The notes beneath the pieces were generated by a model. That model saw nothing but the letters and a program-made list of their open reading frames with translations, made no database searches and was not told the origin of the DNA. From assembly GCF_006716235.1 (NCBI RefSeq), contig NZ_VFOR01000001.1:434001-498000 (forward strand): DNA of 64,000 nucleotides, given 5' to 3'. The DNA comes from Propioniferax innocua. Its GTDB lineage: Bacteria; Actinomycetota; Actinomycetes; Propionibacteriales; Propionibacteriaceae. Below are positions 25,098-34,738 of the stretch, in pieces (position 1 is the stretch's first letter; every line of letters starts with the position of its first letter). Position numbers and translations under genes: made by a program.

Positions 25098-27233
25098 ATG
25101 CCCAATCGCATCACTCCACCGATCGCCCCCGAACATCCCATCGCGCGGGAACACCACGGCCACCACGTCACCGATCCCTATGAGTGGATGCGTGACACCG
25201 AGGCCAGCGAGTTCATCGAGTATCTCGAGGCTGAGAACGCCTGGACCGACCACGTGACCGCTCCGTTGGGCGACCTCGCCGAGGAGCTTTATCAGGACGT
25301 GTATGCGCGCACGCAGCAGACCGACCGGTCGGTACCGACGCTCCGCACGCATCAGACCGCCACCGGGCCGCAACGCTTCTGGTACTACGGCCGTACGGTC
25401 GAGGGCTCCCAATACGGCATCTCGTGCCGAGTACCGGCGTCCGACACGACCATGCCCGATCTCTTTGAGGAGATCGAGGGCGAACAGGTGCTTCTCGACG
25501 CAAACCTCGAGGCCGAGGGAACCGAGTTCTTCTCCCTGGGCACTCTGTCGGTCAGCCCCGACGGGCGGCTGCTCGCGTACGGCGTCGACACCCTGGGCAA
25601 CGAGCGGTACACCCTGCGGTTCCGTGACCTGACCACCGGCGAGGAACTCGGCGACGTCATCGACGACACCGCCGGCCCCGTCGCATGGTCCGGCAACGAC
25701 ACGATCTACTACCTGCGAGCCGATGAGGCCTGGCGTCCTCACAAGGCATTCCGGCACGTGCTCGGCGCGGATGAGGACACGCTGGTGTTCACCGAGCCCG
25801 ATGAGAAGTTCTGGATGTCGATCGGCAATTCCACCGATGAGCGGTGGGTCATGCTGGGGCTCGGCTCGAAGCTCACCACCGAGATGCACATGCTGGACAC
25901 ACAGAACCCCGACGCCGGGTTCTGTTGCATCCGCCCGCGTGAGCAGGGGCTCACCTACGAGGTCGAGGTGGCCGGTGACCGACTGCTGATCCTCCATGAT
26001 CAGGACGACCCCGACTTCTCCCTCGCCCAGGCCCCACTGCCCGGCAAGGGCGACACCACATCCTGGACCGAGGTGATCGCCCCGCAGAAGAGTGTTCGCC
26101 TCGTCGACGTGGATGCCCACACCGACCACGTGATCGTGGAGCTGCGCCGCGACGGGCGCACCGAGATCAACCTCATGACGCGCGACGCCGACGGCGCCCT
26201 CCTGCCCGGTCAGGACATCGAGTTCGACGAACCCGTGCGTACCGTCAGCGCGTTGGGTGCCCCCGACTACGACAGCCCCACGTTCCGCATCGCCTACACC
26301 TCCATGGTCACCCCGCCGATGATCATGGAGGTGGACGTCGCAACCGGTGAACGCACAGTTCTCAAGCAGAAACCAGTGCTCGATCACCCGTCCAAGGGCT
26401 CCTACAACCCCGACGACTACGTGCAGGAGCGCCTCTGGGCCACCGCCGAAGACGGCACCCGCGTCCCCATCTCGGTGGTCCGGCGACGCGATGTCCCCCT
26501 CGACGGCACTGCTCCCGCGCTGCTGTATGGCTACGGGTCTTACGAAATCTGCAACGACCCCGGTTTCTCCATCATGCGCCTCTCCCTGCTCGAACGCGGC
26601 CATGTGTTCGCCATCGCACACGTTCGCGGCGGCGGCGAGATGGGACGCGCTTGGTACGACGAGGGCAAACAGCTCTGCAAACGCAACACCTTCACCGACT
26701 TCATCGCATGCGCACGCCATCTGATCGCAGAGGGCTACACGAGCCCCGATCGACTCGCCGCCGAGGGCGGCAGCGCCGGTGGCCTGCTCATGGGTGCGGT
26801 GGTGAACCTCTCTCCCGAGACCTTCGCCGCAGTGCACGCCGCGGTCCCCTTCGTGGACACTCTCACCACGATCCTCAAGCCCGAGCTGCCGCTCACCGTG
26901 ACCGAGTGGGAGGAATGGGGTGACCCGCTCCACGACGCCGAGGTGTACGAGTACATGGCGTCCTACACCCCCTACGAGAACATCGAGGCAGTCCAGCACC
27001 CGGCGATCCTGGCGACCACGAGCTTCAACGACACTCGCGTCAGCGTCGTCGAACCGGCGAAGTGGGTGGCCCGGTTGCGCGCGACATCCCAGAATGCTCC
27101 TGAAGATGTCCTGTTGAAGTGCGAGATGGTGGCAGGGCACGGCGGCGTCAGCGGACGCTACCGGGCTTGGCGTGAGGCGGCCTTCGAGCTGGCCTGGATC
27201 ATCGATCGGACCGGTGGAACGCACCGGGAATGA
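25098..27233 (+). CDS. ptrB: Oligopeptidase B, S9 prolyl-oligopeptidase family
   Basis: 711-aa cytosolic serine peptidase that cleaves short peptides after basic residues. N-terminus VTDPYEWMRDTEASEFIEYL, a seven-bladed propeller up to ~400, then the alpha/beta-hydrolase domain. The catalytic serine is in EGGSAGGLLMGAVVN near residue 557, Asp in SFNDTRVSVVEP near 642, and His in AGHGGVSGRYRAW near 680. The leader is absent (TACTCT, 7 nt, ATG). It is transcribed alone; no repeat or gene is evident between it and sigB. Confidence 0.87.
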   Translation: MPNRITPPIAPEHPIAREHHGHHVTDPYEWMRDTEASEFIEYLEAENAWTDHVTAPLGDLAEELYQDVYARTQQTDRSVPTLRTHQTATGPQRFWYYGRTVEGSQYGISCRVPASDTTMPDLFEEIEGEQVLLDANLEAEGTEFFSLGTLSVSPDGRLLAYGVDTLGNERYTLRFRDLTTGEELGDVIDDTAGPVAWSGNDTIYYLRADEAWRPHKAFRHVLGADEDTLVFTEPDEKFWMSIGNSTDERWVMLGLGSKLTTEMHMLDTQNPDAGFCCIRPREQGLTYEVEVAGDRLLILHDQDDPDFSLAQAPLPGKGDTTSWTEVIAPQKSVRLVDVDAHTDHVIVELRRDGRTEINLMTRDADGALLPGQDIEFDEPVRTVSALGAPDYDSPTFRIAYTSMVTPPMIMEVDVATGERTVLKQKPVLDHPSKGSYNPDDYVQERLWATAEDGTRVPISVVRRRDVPLDGTAPALLYGYGSYEICNDPGFSIMRLSLLERGHVFAIAHVRGGGEMGRAWYDEGKQLCKRNTFTDFIACARHLIAEGYTSPDRLAAEGGSAGGLLMGAVVNLSPETFAAVHAAVPFVDTLTTILKPELPLTVTEWEEWGDPLHDAEVYEYMASYTPYENIEAVQHPAILATTSFNDTRVSVVEPAKWVARLRATSQNAPEDVLLKCEMVAGHGGVSGRYRAWREAAFELAWIIDRTGGTHRE

Positions 27234-27468
27234 ATCCGGCGAGCCATGCGTTGATTCAATTGAGCAGTAACGCAGGCATACCCCGACGCGGCCCTGATAT
27301 AGCCCTCACCCCCACATGGGACACAGGATCACCGCGGAGGGAACCCCGGTCAGACCACGGTCTTAGATTCATCCGACCCCAGCACGGAACCGTGGAAATC
27401 AGGGTCTTTCGGGATTCTTTTCGCCACTGGAAGTCGTTGACTGTACGTACGCACGAAAGGAGCCCCAG

Positions 27469-28452
27469 ATGTCCACGAGCAAATCCACCCGGGCCCGAGC
27501 GAGTGAAGGAATCGACGGCAAGGATTCCGTCGGCCTCTACTTGGAGGAGATCGCCAAGACACCTCTGCTGACCGCTGCAGAAGAGGTGGAGCTCGCCCGC
27601 GACATCGAAGCAGGGCTCTACGCCGAGAAGATCCTGGCTAAGGAGATCACCGCCAAGGAACGCACCGCAGCCGCCCGCACCTACGGGGGCGCCGCCAAAC
27701 GGGTCACCACCGAGGAACTCGAGGCCCTCGTGGCCAAGGGTGAGCGGGCCCAGCGTCGTTTCACTCAGGCCAACCTTCGCCTCGTGGTGTCGGTCGCCCG
27801 CAAGTACGGACGTGCCCAGATGCCGCTGCTGGATCTGGTCCAGGAGGGCAACACCGGCCTCATCCGTGCGGTCGAGAAGTTCGACTACACCAAGGGCTTC
27901 AAGTTCTCCACGTACGCCACGTGGTGGGTGCGTCAGTCGATCAGCCGCGGCATCGCCCAGCAGGGCCGCATCGTGCGCCTCCCGGTGCACGTGGCCGAGC
28001 AGGTCAACCAGGTCAATGCCGCGCGTCGGACGCTCGAGCGTCGTCTGGGCCGCGAGCCCGAGATCGAGGAGATCGCCGAGGAGCTCGAACTCGAGCCCGA
28101 CCGCGTGATCGACCTGATCCGTTGGGGCCGCGACCACATCAGCCTCGACGCCCCCGTCGAGGAGGACGGCGACACCTCACTCGGTGACCTCATCGCCCGC
28201 GAACCCACTCCCGGCCCCGATCAGATGGTCATCGGCGCCGAGGAGCGTGAGCGTCTCGACGCCATGCTGGAGGATCTCGACGAGCGTTCTGCCGATGTGG
28301 TGCGTCGCCGCTACGGCCTCCACGACGGCCGTCAGGCCAAACTCGCCGACATCGGCGCGGTCTGGGGCATCACCGCCGAGCGCGTGCGTCAGATCGAACG
28401 TCACGCCCTGGCCCAGCTGCGTGCTCCCAAGCAGACCAGCAGCGCCGCCTGA
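27469..28452 (+). CDS. sigB: Primary-like (group 2) RNA polymerase sigma factor
   Basis: 327 aa, lacks the long basic N-terminus of SigA. Starts region 1.2 with GKDSVGLYLEEIAKTPLLTA. Region 2 has [20 protein letters not shown], and region 4 ends VWGITAERVRQIERHALAQL. Resembles mycobacterial SigB / streptomycete HrdD, which help in stress and stationary phase. AAAGGAG lies a few bases before the ATG. TTGACTGTACGTACG just upstream contains the palindrome GTACGTAC, whose role is unclear. A strong terminator follows. Confidence 0.88.
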   Translation: MSTSKSTRARASEGIDGKDSVGLYLEEIAKTPLLTAAEEVELARDIEAGLYAEKILAKEITAKERTAAARTYGGAAKRVTTEELEALVAKGERAQRRFTQANLRLVVSVARKYGRAQMPLLDLVQEGNTGLIRAVEKFDYTKGFKFSTYATWWVRQSISRGIAQQGRIVRLPVHVAEQVNQVNAARRTLERRLGREPEIEEIAEELELEPDRVIDLIRWGRDHISLDAPVEEDGDTSLGDLIAREPTPGPDQMVIGAEERERLDAMLEDLDERSADVVRRRYGLHDGRQAKLADIGAVWGITAERVRQIERHALAQLRAPKQTSSAA

Positions 28453-28492
28453 GCCCGGCAGCATTCGCCTCAGGCAGCAACCGAACCCGAGC

Positions 28493-28535
28493 AGAAGACC
28501 CCGTCGCCCGATGAACACGGGCGACGGGGTCTTCT
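28493..28535. terminator. Bidirectional terminator between sigB and tesB
   Basis: Perfect 18-bp arms at 28493-28510 and 28518-28535 (AGAAGACCCCGTCGCCCG and its complement) around a 7-nt loop. It serves both sigB and the convergent tesB, whose stop codon shares its last base. Confidence 0.88.
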
Positions 28536-29398
28536 CATGAGCGGACGCGCACCAGACCTTCCTGCGCCACGGTGGCGACGAGTTTCCCATCCTGGAAGAT
28601 GCGCCCCAACGACATGCCACGGTCGTTCTGGGCCGAGGTGGTCGTCTGGTCGTAGAGCCACCATTCATCGGCGCGGATGGGCCGGTGGAACCACATGGCG
28701 TGGTCCAGCGAGGCGGCCTGCACCTGCGGTGAACCCCAGACCACCTCGGGGTGCGGCACCACCGAAGCAGCAAGCAGCGTCAGGTCCGAGGCCCAGGCGG
28801 TGGCACAGCTGTGAATGTGGGGGATCTCCGGAAGTTCACCGTCGACGCGGACCCACACCCGGGAGTGTCCCGCATGGTTCTCAGCCGGCACATGGGGCCG
28901 TCCGGGGCGGGAGTCCCCCACCATGCGCACATCCAGCACCCCCCACTCCTGGGACCAGACTCCCATGTCCCGGCCATGTGCGGCCGCGAGCACGTCGACC
29001 AGCTTCGGGCACTCATCGGGCTCGGGGGTGGACGGTTTCGGATCCTGATGCTCGAGACCCTCCTCGTGCTTCTGGAACGAGGCGGCCATGTGAAAGATCT
29101 CCTTGCCGTGCTGCCGGGCCACGACGCGCCTCGAGGTGAACGATCCACCATCACGGGTCAGTTCGACGTCATAGATGATCGGCGCATCGGTCGATCCCGG
29201 ACGCAGGAAGTACGAATGGAGCGAGTGGACCGCACGCTCCGGATCGACGGTGCGGATGGCCGCGTTGAGAGCCTGTGCCAGCACCTGCCCACCGAAGGAA
29301 CGCTGCATGCGCGTCTTGGGGTGCACACCGCGAAACAGCCCGACTTCGATCTGCTCAAGATCCAGCAACGGCACCAGTTCATCCACACGCTGAACCAT
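28535..29398 (-). CDS. tesB: Acyl-CoA thioesterase II
   Basis: 287 aa with a double hot-dog fold; hydrolyses medium/long-chain acyl-CoA to free acid. Begins LVPLLDLEQIEVGLFRGVHP, then QRSFGGQVLAQALNAAIRTV and LHSYFLRPGSTDAPIIYDVE. The C-terminal half has LDHAMWFHRPIRADEWWLYD, holding the aspartate of the Asp/Thr/Gln site. ATG at 29398 overlaps the PAC2 gene stop (TGATG), so the two are coupled. Confidence 0.9.
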   Translation of the reverse strand: MVQRVDELVPLLDLEQIEVGLFRGVHPKTRMQRSFGGQVLAQALNAAIRTVDPERAVHSLHSYFLRPGSTDAPIIYDVELTRDGGSFTSRRVVARQHGKEIFHMAASFQKHEEGLEHQDPKPSTPEPDECPKLVDVLAAAHGRDMGVWSQEWGVLDVRMVGDSRPGRPHVPAENHAGHSRVWVRVDGELPEIPHIHSCATAWASDLTLLAASVVPHPEVVWGSPQVQAASLDHAMWFHRPIRADEWWLYDQTTTSAQNDRGMSLGRIFQDGKLVATVAQEGLVRVRS

Positions 29399-30297
29399 CA
29401 GCGGCCCTCCTCGTCCTTGCGATTGCGTTCGGCCAGGAAACGCTCCAGCTCCGCACCGATCTCGTCGGCGCTCGGCAGGGGGCCGCGCTGTTGGCTCACC
29501 TGATCGTCGTACTGCTCCTCGAGCTGCTGCACCACACCCTGGACCTCGGTCGATTCAGCCATCTCCGAATCGATGTCAGCCAGGTTGGTGCGGACACGCT
29601 GCTCGAGCCCTTCCAGGGGGAGCTCAAGTCCGGTGATGTCGACAAGGCGTTGCAATCCGGCCAACGCGGCCTGTGGAAACGCTGCCTGGGCCAGATAGTG
29701 CGGCACGTGAACGGCCAAGGAGGCCGCGTCGACGCCACGCTGTTGCAGATCCAGATCGATCGCTGCGCCGAAACTGCTGGGGAAATCCATCCGGCCGAAC
29801 ATGACCGGGTTACCAGACGTGTGTCCCTTGTTGGCAGAGATCGTGGTGATGAGGCTCGGCCGGGTGTGTGGAGTCCCGGTCGGCATACCGAAGGCGCTGA
29901 TGCTCATGCTGATGTCGAGGTCACGGCACAGATTGCGCACGGCAGCTCGCGTCCGCCCCCACTGGTGATCGGGCTCGGGCCCGATGAACAGCACGAACGG
30001 ACGCCCGTGTGCATCCTCCATGCGGTACATGACGAGCTCGAACTCGTCGATGCCGACCCAGGCGTCGGTGTCGAAGGTCACTGCGGGGCGTCTGCTTCGG
30101 TAGTCGTGGAGCTGGTCGAGGTCGAAGGTCACCATGCGGTCGTGCTCGCACTGTGCGAGGAGGTGGTCGCCGATCTCACCCGCCACCGACCCGGCGTCGA
30201 CGTAACCGTCGAGAAGGTGCATGAACACAGGTCGGGTTCCGCGCAGCGTCTCCCACACCGTGGGTGCCACCTGGTACAGACTGTCGGGATCGAGCAT
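29398..30297 (-). CDS. PAC2-family protein (proteasome assembly chaperone-like)
   Basis: 299 aa from ATG at 30297. PAC2 features are FMHLLDGYVDAGSVAGEIGD near residue 30, the FIGPEPDHQW loop near 105, and GRMDFPSSFGAAIDLDLQQR near 170. The C-terminal ~60 residues are a charged helical tail. Bacterial PAC2 proteins are common in actinobacteria; their molecular role is not settled. A longer frame starts at 30306, but TAGATT at 30310-30305 would overlap it, and ATG 30297 has the usual 7-nt distance, so the shorter start is preferred. Confidence 0.82.
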   Translation of the reverse strand: MLDPDSLYQVAPTVWETLRGTRPVFMHLLDGYVDAGSVAGEIGDHLLAQCEHDRMVTFDLDQLHDYRSRRPAVTFDTDAWVGIDEFELVMYRMEDAHGRPFVLFIGPEPDHQWGRTRAAVRNLCRDLDISMSISAFGMPTGTPHTRPSLITTISANKGHTSGNPVMFGRMDFPSSFGAAIDLDLQQRGVDAASLAVHVPHYLAQAAFPQAALAGLQRLVDITGLELPLEGLEQRVRTNLADIDSEMAESTEVQGVVQQLEEQYDDQVSQQRGPLPSADEIGAELERFLAERNRKDEEGR

Positions 30298-30304
30298 GCG
30301 TGCC

Positions 30305-30310
30305 AATCTA
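30305..30310 (-). promoter_or_regulatory. -10 hexamer TAGATT for the PAC2-tesB operon
   Basis: TAGATT on the minus strand, 7 nt before ATG 30297. It decides the start codon. Confidence 0.5.
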
Positions 30311-30533
30311 CCGCCCCATCACCTTGTGGGCACTCTCCCCGACCGTCGGGGAGGTCTGATCGCTCGGCCTGGTATGGCGGTGTTGTTCCTGACCCGGAGC
30401 ACAGGTCCGCATCACGTAGTGGCCTCTCGCCGACGGGGCTGCATACATTGTTTTTCGTTGAGGACACATCGTGCCCTCAACTGCACTTTTCAGGAACAGA
30501 TCCTTGTTCACCGAGGTCAATATCTGTCCGCAA

Positions 30534-30678
30534 TGTTTTTCCATCCATACGGGGGCACGGCGAGTAGGCCGCGGTTGGCCCCAAATCGGGACTGTTTTTC
30601 CATCCATACGGGGGCACGGCGAGTAGGCCGCGGTTGGTCCCAAATCGGGGCTGTTCTTCCATCCATACGGGGGCACGA
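30534..30678. repeat. 59-nt tandem repeat, 2.5 copies
   Basis: Copies at 30534-30592, 30593-30651 and a partial one at 30652-30678. Each begins TGTTTTTCCATCCATACGGG and includes GGCCGCGGTTGGCC-like sequence. Copies 1 and 2 differ at very few positions, so the expansion is recent. No terminal inverted repeats or open frame. Confidence 0.85.
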
Positions 30679-30706
30679 ACAAGCCCTGCAAGACACCGCC
30701 CAAGCC

Positions 30707-30772
30707 AACCGATCTCGCAGGTCGAGCCAACCAACCTCGCAGGTCGAGCCAACCGACCTCGCAGGTTGACTC
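30707..30772. repeat. 22-nt tandem repeat with inner palindrome, 3 copies
   Basis: Units at 30707-30728, 30729-30750 and 30751-30772, pattern AACCGACCTCGCAGGTCGAG. Each can fold GACCT-CGC-AGGTC. They end 21 bp after the hrpA stop, so they may form its 3' end or a terminator. Confidence 0.8.
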
Positions 30773-30793
30773 AGAACATGGAGACGCCCCGCG

Positions 30794-33700
30794 TCAAGGC
30801 CGGGGTGCCGCGTCGATCGCCCTGCGGATCCGCTTGCGTGAGACCGGCACACGGGTCCCCAACCGCTGCGCGAACACGCTGACTCGGAACTCCTCGATCA
30901 GCCAACCGATCTCCTCCACTTCGAACGGCAATGGCCCCTCAGGGTGGCTCGCGCACAGCTCGGCGTAGAGATCTTCGACGTCCCACACATCCTGGGAGCG
31001 CTGGGAGTCCTTGCCATCGGCGGCGTGGACGCGTGCGAGAGCCGCATCCAGATACCGGGGCAGCTGGCTGAAGTGCGGCTCGTCGGTGGCGGCGATGAAT
31101 CCATCGAACACGAGATTCGCGAGCTGCTCTGTGACATCCTCGGCCATGTCACCCGACACTCCCGCAAGTGCCTGCTGCACCTGTTGGTGGGTCCGCAGCA
31201 CCTTCGCAGCCATGGCGACGACATCGCGCATCCGGTCGGCGTTGTCGGCACGTACACGGTCACAGAGAGCGGTGAAGGCCGCCTCGTCCCGGATCCGTGC
31301 AGGGTCACCGTCGGCCAGCACCAGATCGCCCACGGACTTCAGCCGGGCATCGGCGAGGAGCGTCGGCACATCACGGTATGGGCTGGAGCCAAGGGTCAGC
31401 TTGTCCTGATTGGATAGGTGCGCCACGGTCCAGCGCGTCGGGTCCGGGGTGTTGAGCAGCACGAGTCGACGCAGGCCCAATGCATGTTCACGGTCGCGCA
31501 CGTCACGACGGTCATGCACCACCACCGACACCGCGTCCCCGCGATCCGAGAGCCCCGGATAGCCGGTGACCTTCTGGCCCACCGTCTCGGCGATCTTCCC
31601 GAATGTCCACGTGGTGCTGGGTTTCGCCGCCGCCCCCGCGGTGGCCCGTGTCAGACGCTCGGTCAGCGTCGGCCCCAGACGCCGTTGCAACTCACCAAGA
31701 TCGGTGGAGCGTCCGACCTCGCATCGGTTCTTCGCCGGGTCCACAACGACGAACGTGGGCCGCAGATGGCCGTCCACCTCGCCCCAGGCGTCCTCGGGGA
31801 CCTGTTCCCCAGTGAGTTCCTGCAGCGCCTGCCCCAGTGCTCGGGGGAACGGGACCGACGGCGGCAGATCAAGCTCTCTCAGTTTCGCCACTGCCCTGGC
31901 CGCATGCTCACCCGCGGGCACGAACCGGGTCCGGATGCGCTTGGGCAGGGAACGGAGCAAGGATGTCACCAGCTCATGACGCAGGCCCGGAACCTGCCAG
32001 GTGAACTCGGCAGGATCGATCAGGTTCAACTGCGACAGGGGAATCTCAACGGTAACGCCGTCGTGACCGGCACCCGGTTCGAAGACGTAACGCACCGGCA
32101 GCGAGAGCGTCCCCTCACCATCGACACGCGCGACCTCCCAGGAATCGGGAAAACCGGTGGCACCCAACGCCTCGGGGTCGCGGACGAGGTCCTCGGGACG
32201 GACATCGAGGAGCCCCTGGTCGTCGAGCTTGCGCCACCAGGATGCGAAGTGCCCGCCCGAGACGACCCCCTCGGGGATGCGTGCGTCGTAGAACTCGAAA
32301 AGGGCCTCCTCGTCGTAGAGGTCGCTGCGTCGGGTTCGTTCAGCGGCCTGCTGGATCTCGGCGACCACCCCGGCATTGTGCGCCAGGAACGGATACGACG
32401 CAGACCACTCCCCCTCCACCAGTGCCCGACGCAGGAAGATCGTGCGTGCCTCGACCGGGTTGACACGCCCGTAGTTCGCGCGGCGTCCCGAGACCAACGG
32501 CACCCCGAGCAGCAGCACCGACTCATTGGCGACCACCGACTGACTCTTCGGGTTCCAACGCGGTTCGGAGTAGGTGCGTTTCACCAGGTGCCCGGCCACG
32601 GCCTCGATCTGATGCGCCTCGATTCCGGCAACCGTGCGAGCCCACAGACGGCTGGTCTCGACGAGTTCACCGGCCATCACCAGCTCGGGCGGACTCTTCG
32701 CCACACTGGAGCCGGGGTTGATCGCGAACCGCACCCCGCGGGGGCCGACGAATTCACGCGGGCCACGACGCCGCTTGCCGCGCCGGTCCTTGCGCTTGTT
32801 CTGCTCCACCGGCGCCAACCCGATGTTCGACAGCAGACCCGACACGATCGCGGTGTGGATCGACGCCGGCGAACCGGGCTGCCGGTTGCGCTGCATGCCC
32901 AGCTCCGAGGTGATGTCCTTGAGCTGATTGTGCAGATCCTGCCACTCCCGGATGCGAACGAAGTGCAGGAACTCACTGCGACACATGCGGCGGAAGGCGT
33001 TTCCGGAGAGTTCGCGGCGGCGTCGGCGCAGATAGTTCCACAGTCGCAGCAGCGCCATGAAGTCCGAGTGGTCTGGGGGCGCCGCATCATCCCCCTTGGG
33101 CGCGTTCGGATCGGTGTCCCGTTCGGGATCCTCGATGTCCGCTGACCAGAATCGGCGGTGCATCGCCGTGGCGGCCTCGGCCTGTTCGGTGGGTCGTTCC
33201 CGGGGGTCCTGAATGGTCATCCCAGCGACGATGACCATCACCTCGGCCAGACAGTCACGTCGTTCGGCCTCCACGAGCATGCGTGCCATCCGCGGGTCCA
33301 ACGGGATACGCGCCACCTGACGCCCCACCTTCGTGAGTTGCGGCGTCCGCCCCCGAGTGGTGGTGATCGCCCCCAGCTCGGTGAGCAGACGCAGACCATC
33401 GGTCACCTGCGCGCGGTCGGGCGGTTCGACGAACGGAAACGAAGCGATGTCGCCCAGCCTGGCGTCGGCCATCTTCAGGATCACCGACGCCAGATTGGTC
33501 CGCAGGATCTCCGGTTCGGTGAACTCCGGACGCGCCTCGAAGTCGGCCTCGGCGTACAACCGGATGCAGATGCCCGGCGCCACACGGCCGCACCGTCCAG
33601 CCCGCTGATCGGCGCTCGCCCGCGAGATCGGTTCGATCGGCAGACGCTGCACCTTGGTTCGAGTGGAGTAACGCGAGATTCGGGCGGTTCCCGGGTCGAT

Positions 33701-34657
33701 GACTGCACGGATCCCGGGGACGGTGATGGAGGTTTCGGCCACGTTCGTGGCCAGCACGATCCGTCGGTGTCGGCTGCGACCGAACACCCGTTGCTGTTCA
33801 GCAGCCGACAGCCGTGCATAGAGGGGCAGGATCTCGGTGTTCGGCAGATCCAGGTCCGTCAACGCATCGGCGGTGTCGCGGATCTCTCGCTCCCCGCTCA
33901 GGAACACCAGGATGTCGCCGGCATCACGAAGTTCATGGACCGCGTCACATATGGCATCGATCTGATCGCGTACGTCGGGAACCTCCGGGACCACCACCGG
34001 TTCTGATTCATCGGGATCATCCGACGCCGGCTCCGGGGCGATCGGCCGATAGCGGACCTCCACCGGATAGGTGCGCCCGGACACCTCGACGATCGGGCAC
34101 GGCCCGTTCTCATCGGCGAAGTGCTCAGCGAAACGTTCGGTGTCGATCGTCGCGGAGGTGATGATCACCTTCAGGTCATCGCGACGCTCCAACAGCTGCT
34201 TGAGATAGCCGAGCAGGAAGTCGATGTTGAGACTGCGCTCGTGCGCCTCGTCGATGATGATGCAGTCATAGTGACGCAGATCGCGGTCGCGTCCGATCTC
34301 GGCAAGGAGCACACCATCGGTCATCACCTTCACCCGCGTCGACGCCGACGCCTGTTTGGTGAAACGCACCTGATATCCGACGACGTCGCCGATCTCCACC
34401 TGCATCTCGTCAGCGATGCGTTCGGCGACGCTGCGGGCCGCCAGTCGTCGCGGCTGGGTGTGCGCGACCGCCGTCAAACCGGCCCGCAGACAGATCTTGG
34501 GCAGCTGCGTCGTCTTACCCGAGCCGGTCTCCCCCGCCACCACGACGACGCGATGCTCCTTGATCGCACGCCCGATCTCGTCCGCACGCGCGGCGATGGG
34601 CAGCTCCGGATCGAACGTGATGACCGGCTCGGAACCAGAAGGAGATGAAACAGACAT
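30794..34657 (-). CDS. hrpA: ATP-dependent RNA helicase HrpA (DEAH box)
   Basis: 1287 aa. Walker A AGETGSGKTTQ at residues ~41-51, DEAH at 136-139, motif III SATIDT near 166, then QRAGRCGRVAPG of motif VI. The HA2/OB-fold and the long HrpA C-terminal region follow. It acts on structured RNA; E. coli HrpA is implicated in resolving stalled ribosomes. ATG at 34657 is the only possible start because TAG lies 5 codons upstream in frame. There is no Shine-Dalgarno, and the start codon abuts a hairpin whose loop holds TAGGCT. Confidence 0.9.
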   Translation of the reverse strand: MSVSSPSGSEPVITFDPELPIAARADEIGRAIKEHRVVVVAGETGSGKTTQLPKICLRAGLTAVAHTQPRRLAARSVAERIADEMQVEIGDVVGYQVRFTKQASASTRVKVMTDGVLLAEIGRDRDLRHYDCIIIDEAHERSLNIDFLLGYLKQLLERRDDLKVIITSATIDTERFAEHFADENGPCPIVEVSGRTYPVEVRYRPIAPEPASDDPDESEPVVVPEVPDVRDQIDAICDAVHELRDAGDILVFLSGEREIRDTADALTDLDLPNTEILPLYARLSAAEQQRVFGRSRHRRIVLATNVAETSITVPGIRAVIDPGTARISRYSTRTKVQRLPIEPISRASADQRAGRCGRVAPGICIRLYAEADFEARPEFTEPEILRTNLASVILKMADARLGDIASFPFVEPPDRAQVTDGLRLLTELGAITTTRGRTPQLTKVGRQVARIPLDPRMARMLVEAERRDCLAEVMVIVAGMTIQDPRERPTEQAEAATAMHRRFWSADIEDPERDTDPNAPKGDDAAPPDHSDFMALLRLWNYLRRRRRELSGNAFRRMCRSEFLHFVRIREWQDLHNQLKDITSELGMQRNRQPGSPASIHTAIVSGLLSNIGLAPVEQNKRKDRRGKRRRGPREFVGPRGVRFAINPGSSVAKSPPELVMAGELVETSRLWARTVAGIEAHQIEAVAGHLVKRTYSEPRWNPKSQSVVANESVLLLGVPLVSGRRANYGRVNPVEARTIFLRRALVEGEWSASYPFLAHNAGVVAEIQQAAERTRRSDLYDEEALFEFYDARIPEGVVSGGHFASWWRKLDDQGLLDVRPEDLVRDPEALGATGFPDSWEVARVDGEGTLSLPVRYVFEPGAGHDGVTVEIPLSQLNLIDPAEFTWQVPGLRHELVTSLLRSLPKRIRTRFVPAGEHAARAVAKLRELDLPPSVPFPRALGQALQELTGEQVPEDAWGEVDGHLRPTFVVVDPAKNRCEVGRSTDLGELQRRLGPTLTERLTRATAGAAAKPSTTWTFGKIAETVGQKVTGYPGLSDRGDAVSVVVHDRRDVRDREHALGLRRLVLLNTPDPTRWTVAHLSNQDKLTLGSSPYRDVPTLLADARLKSVGDLVLADGDPARIRDEAAFTALCDRVRADNADRMRDVVAMAAKVLRTHQQVQQALAGVSGDMAEDVTEQLANLVFDGFIAATDEPHFSQLPRYLDAALARVHAADGKDSQRSQDVWDVEDLYAELCASHPEGPLPFEVEEIGWLIEEFRVSVFAQRLGTRVPVSRKRIRRAIDAAPRP

Positions 34658-34684
34658 GGCCGGACCAGCCTAGTGGTCCGGCCA
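34657..34684 (-). terminator. 11-bp hairpin at the hrpA start, likely terminator of the upstream Usp gene
   Basis: Arms TGGCCGGACCA (34657-34667) and TGGTCCGGCCA (34674-34684) with a 6-nt loop. It lies 54 bp past the universal stress gene stop (34739) and its last base is the A of hrpA ATG. The loop carries a possible hrpA -10 (TAGGCT, 34672-34667). Confidence 0.6.
34667..34672 (-). promoter_or_regulatory. Possible -10 hexamer TAGGCT for hrpA
   Basis: TAGGCT in the loop of the hairpin, 9 nt before the hrpA ATG; spacing slightly longer than for the other leaderless genes. Confidence 0.3.
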
Positions 34685-34738
34685 TACCCGGGTGTCCGTC
34701 AGCGCGCGTGTGCCGACATCATGCACACGGCGACCTGC

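Larger units (their letters stand above)
30307..30793. other. 487-bp non-coding region with two repeat arrays
   Basis: Between the PAC2 start and the hrpA stop. It contains a 22-nt motif shared with 12627-12650 (30513-30534), a 59-nt tandem repeat (30534-30678) and a 22-nt palindromic repeat (30707-30772). Open frames across it, on both strands, follow the repeat units and are not genes. Confidence 0.75.

Noticed and set aside
30308-30852. Open frames of ~90-140 aa on the minus strand (MARPARS..., PPYGWKN...)
   Set aside because: They arise from the 59-nt and 22-nt repeats, have no ribosome site, and repeat the same peptide.
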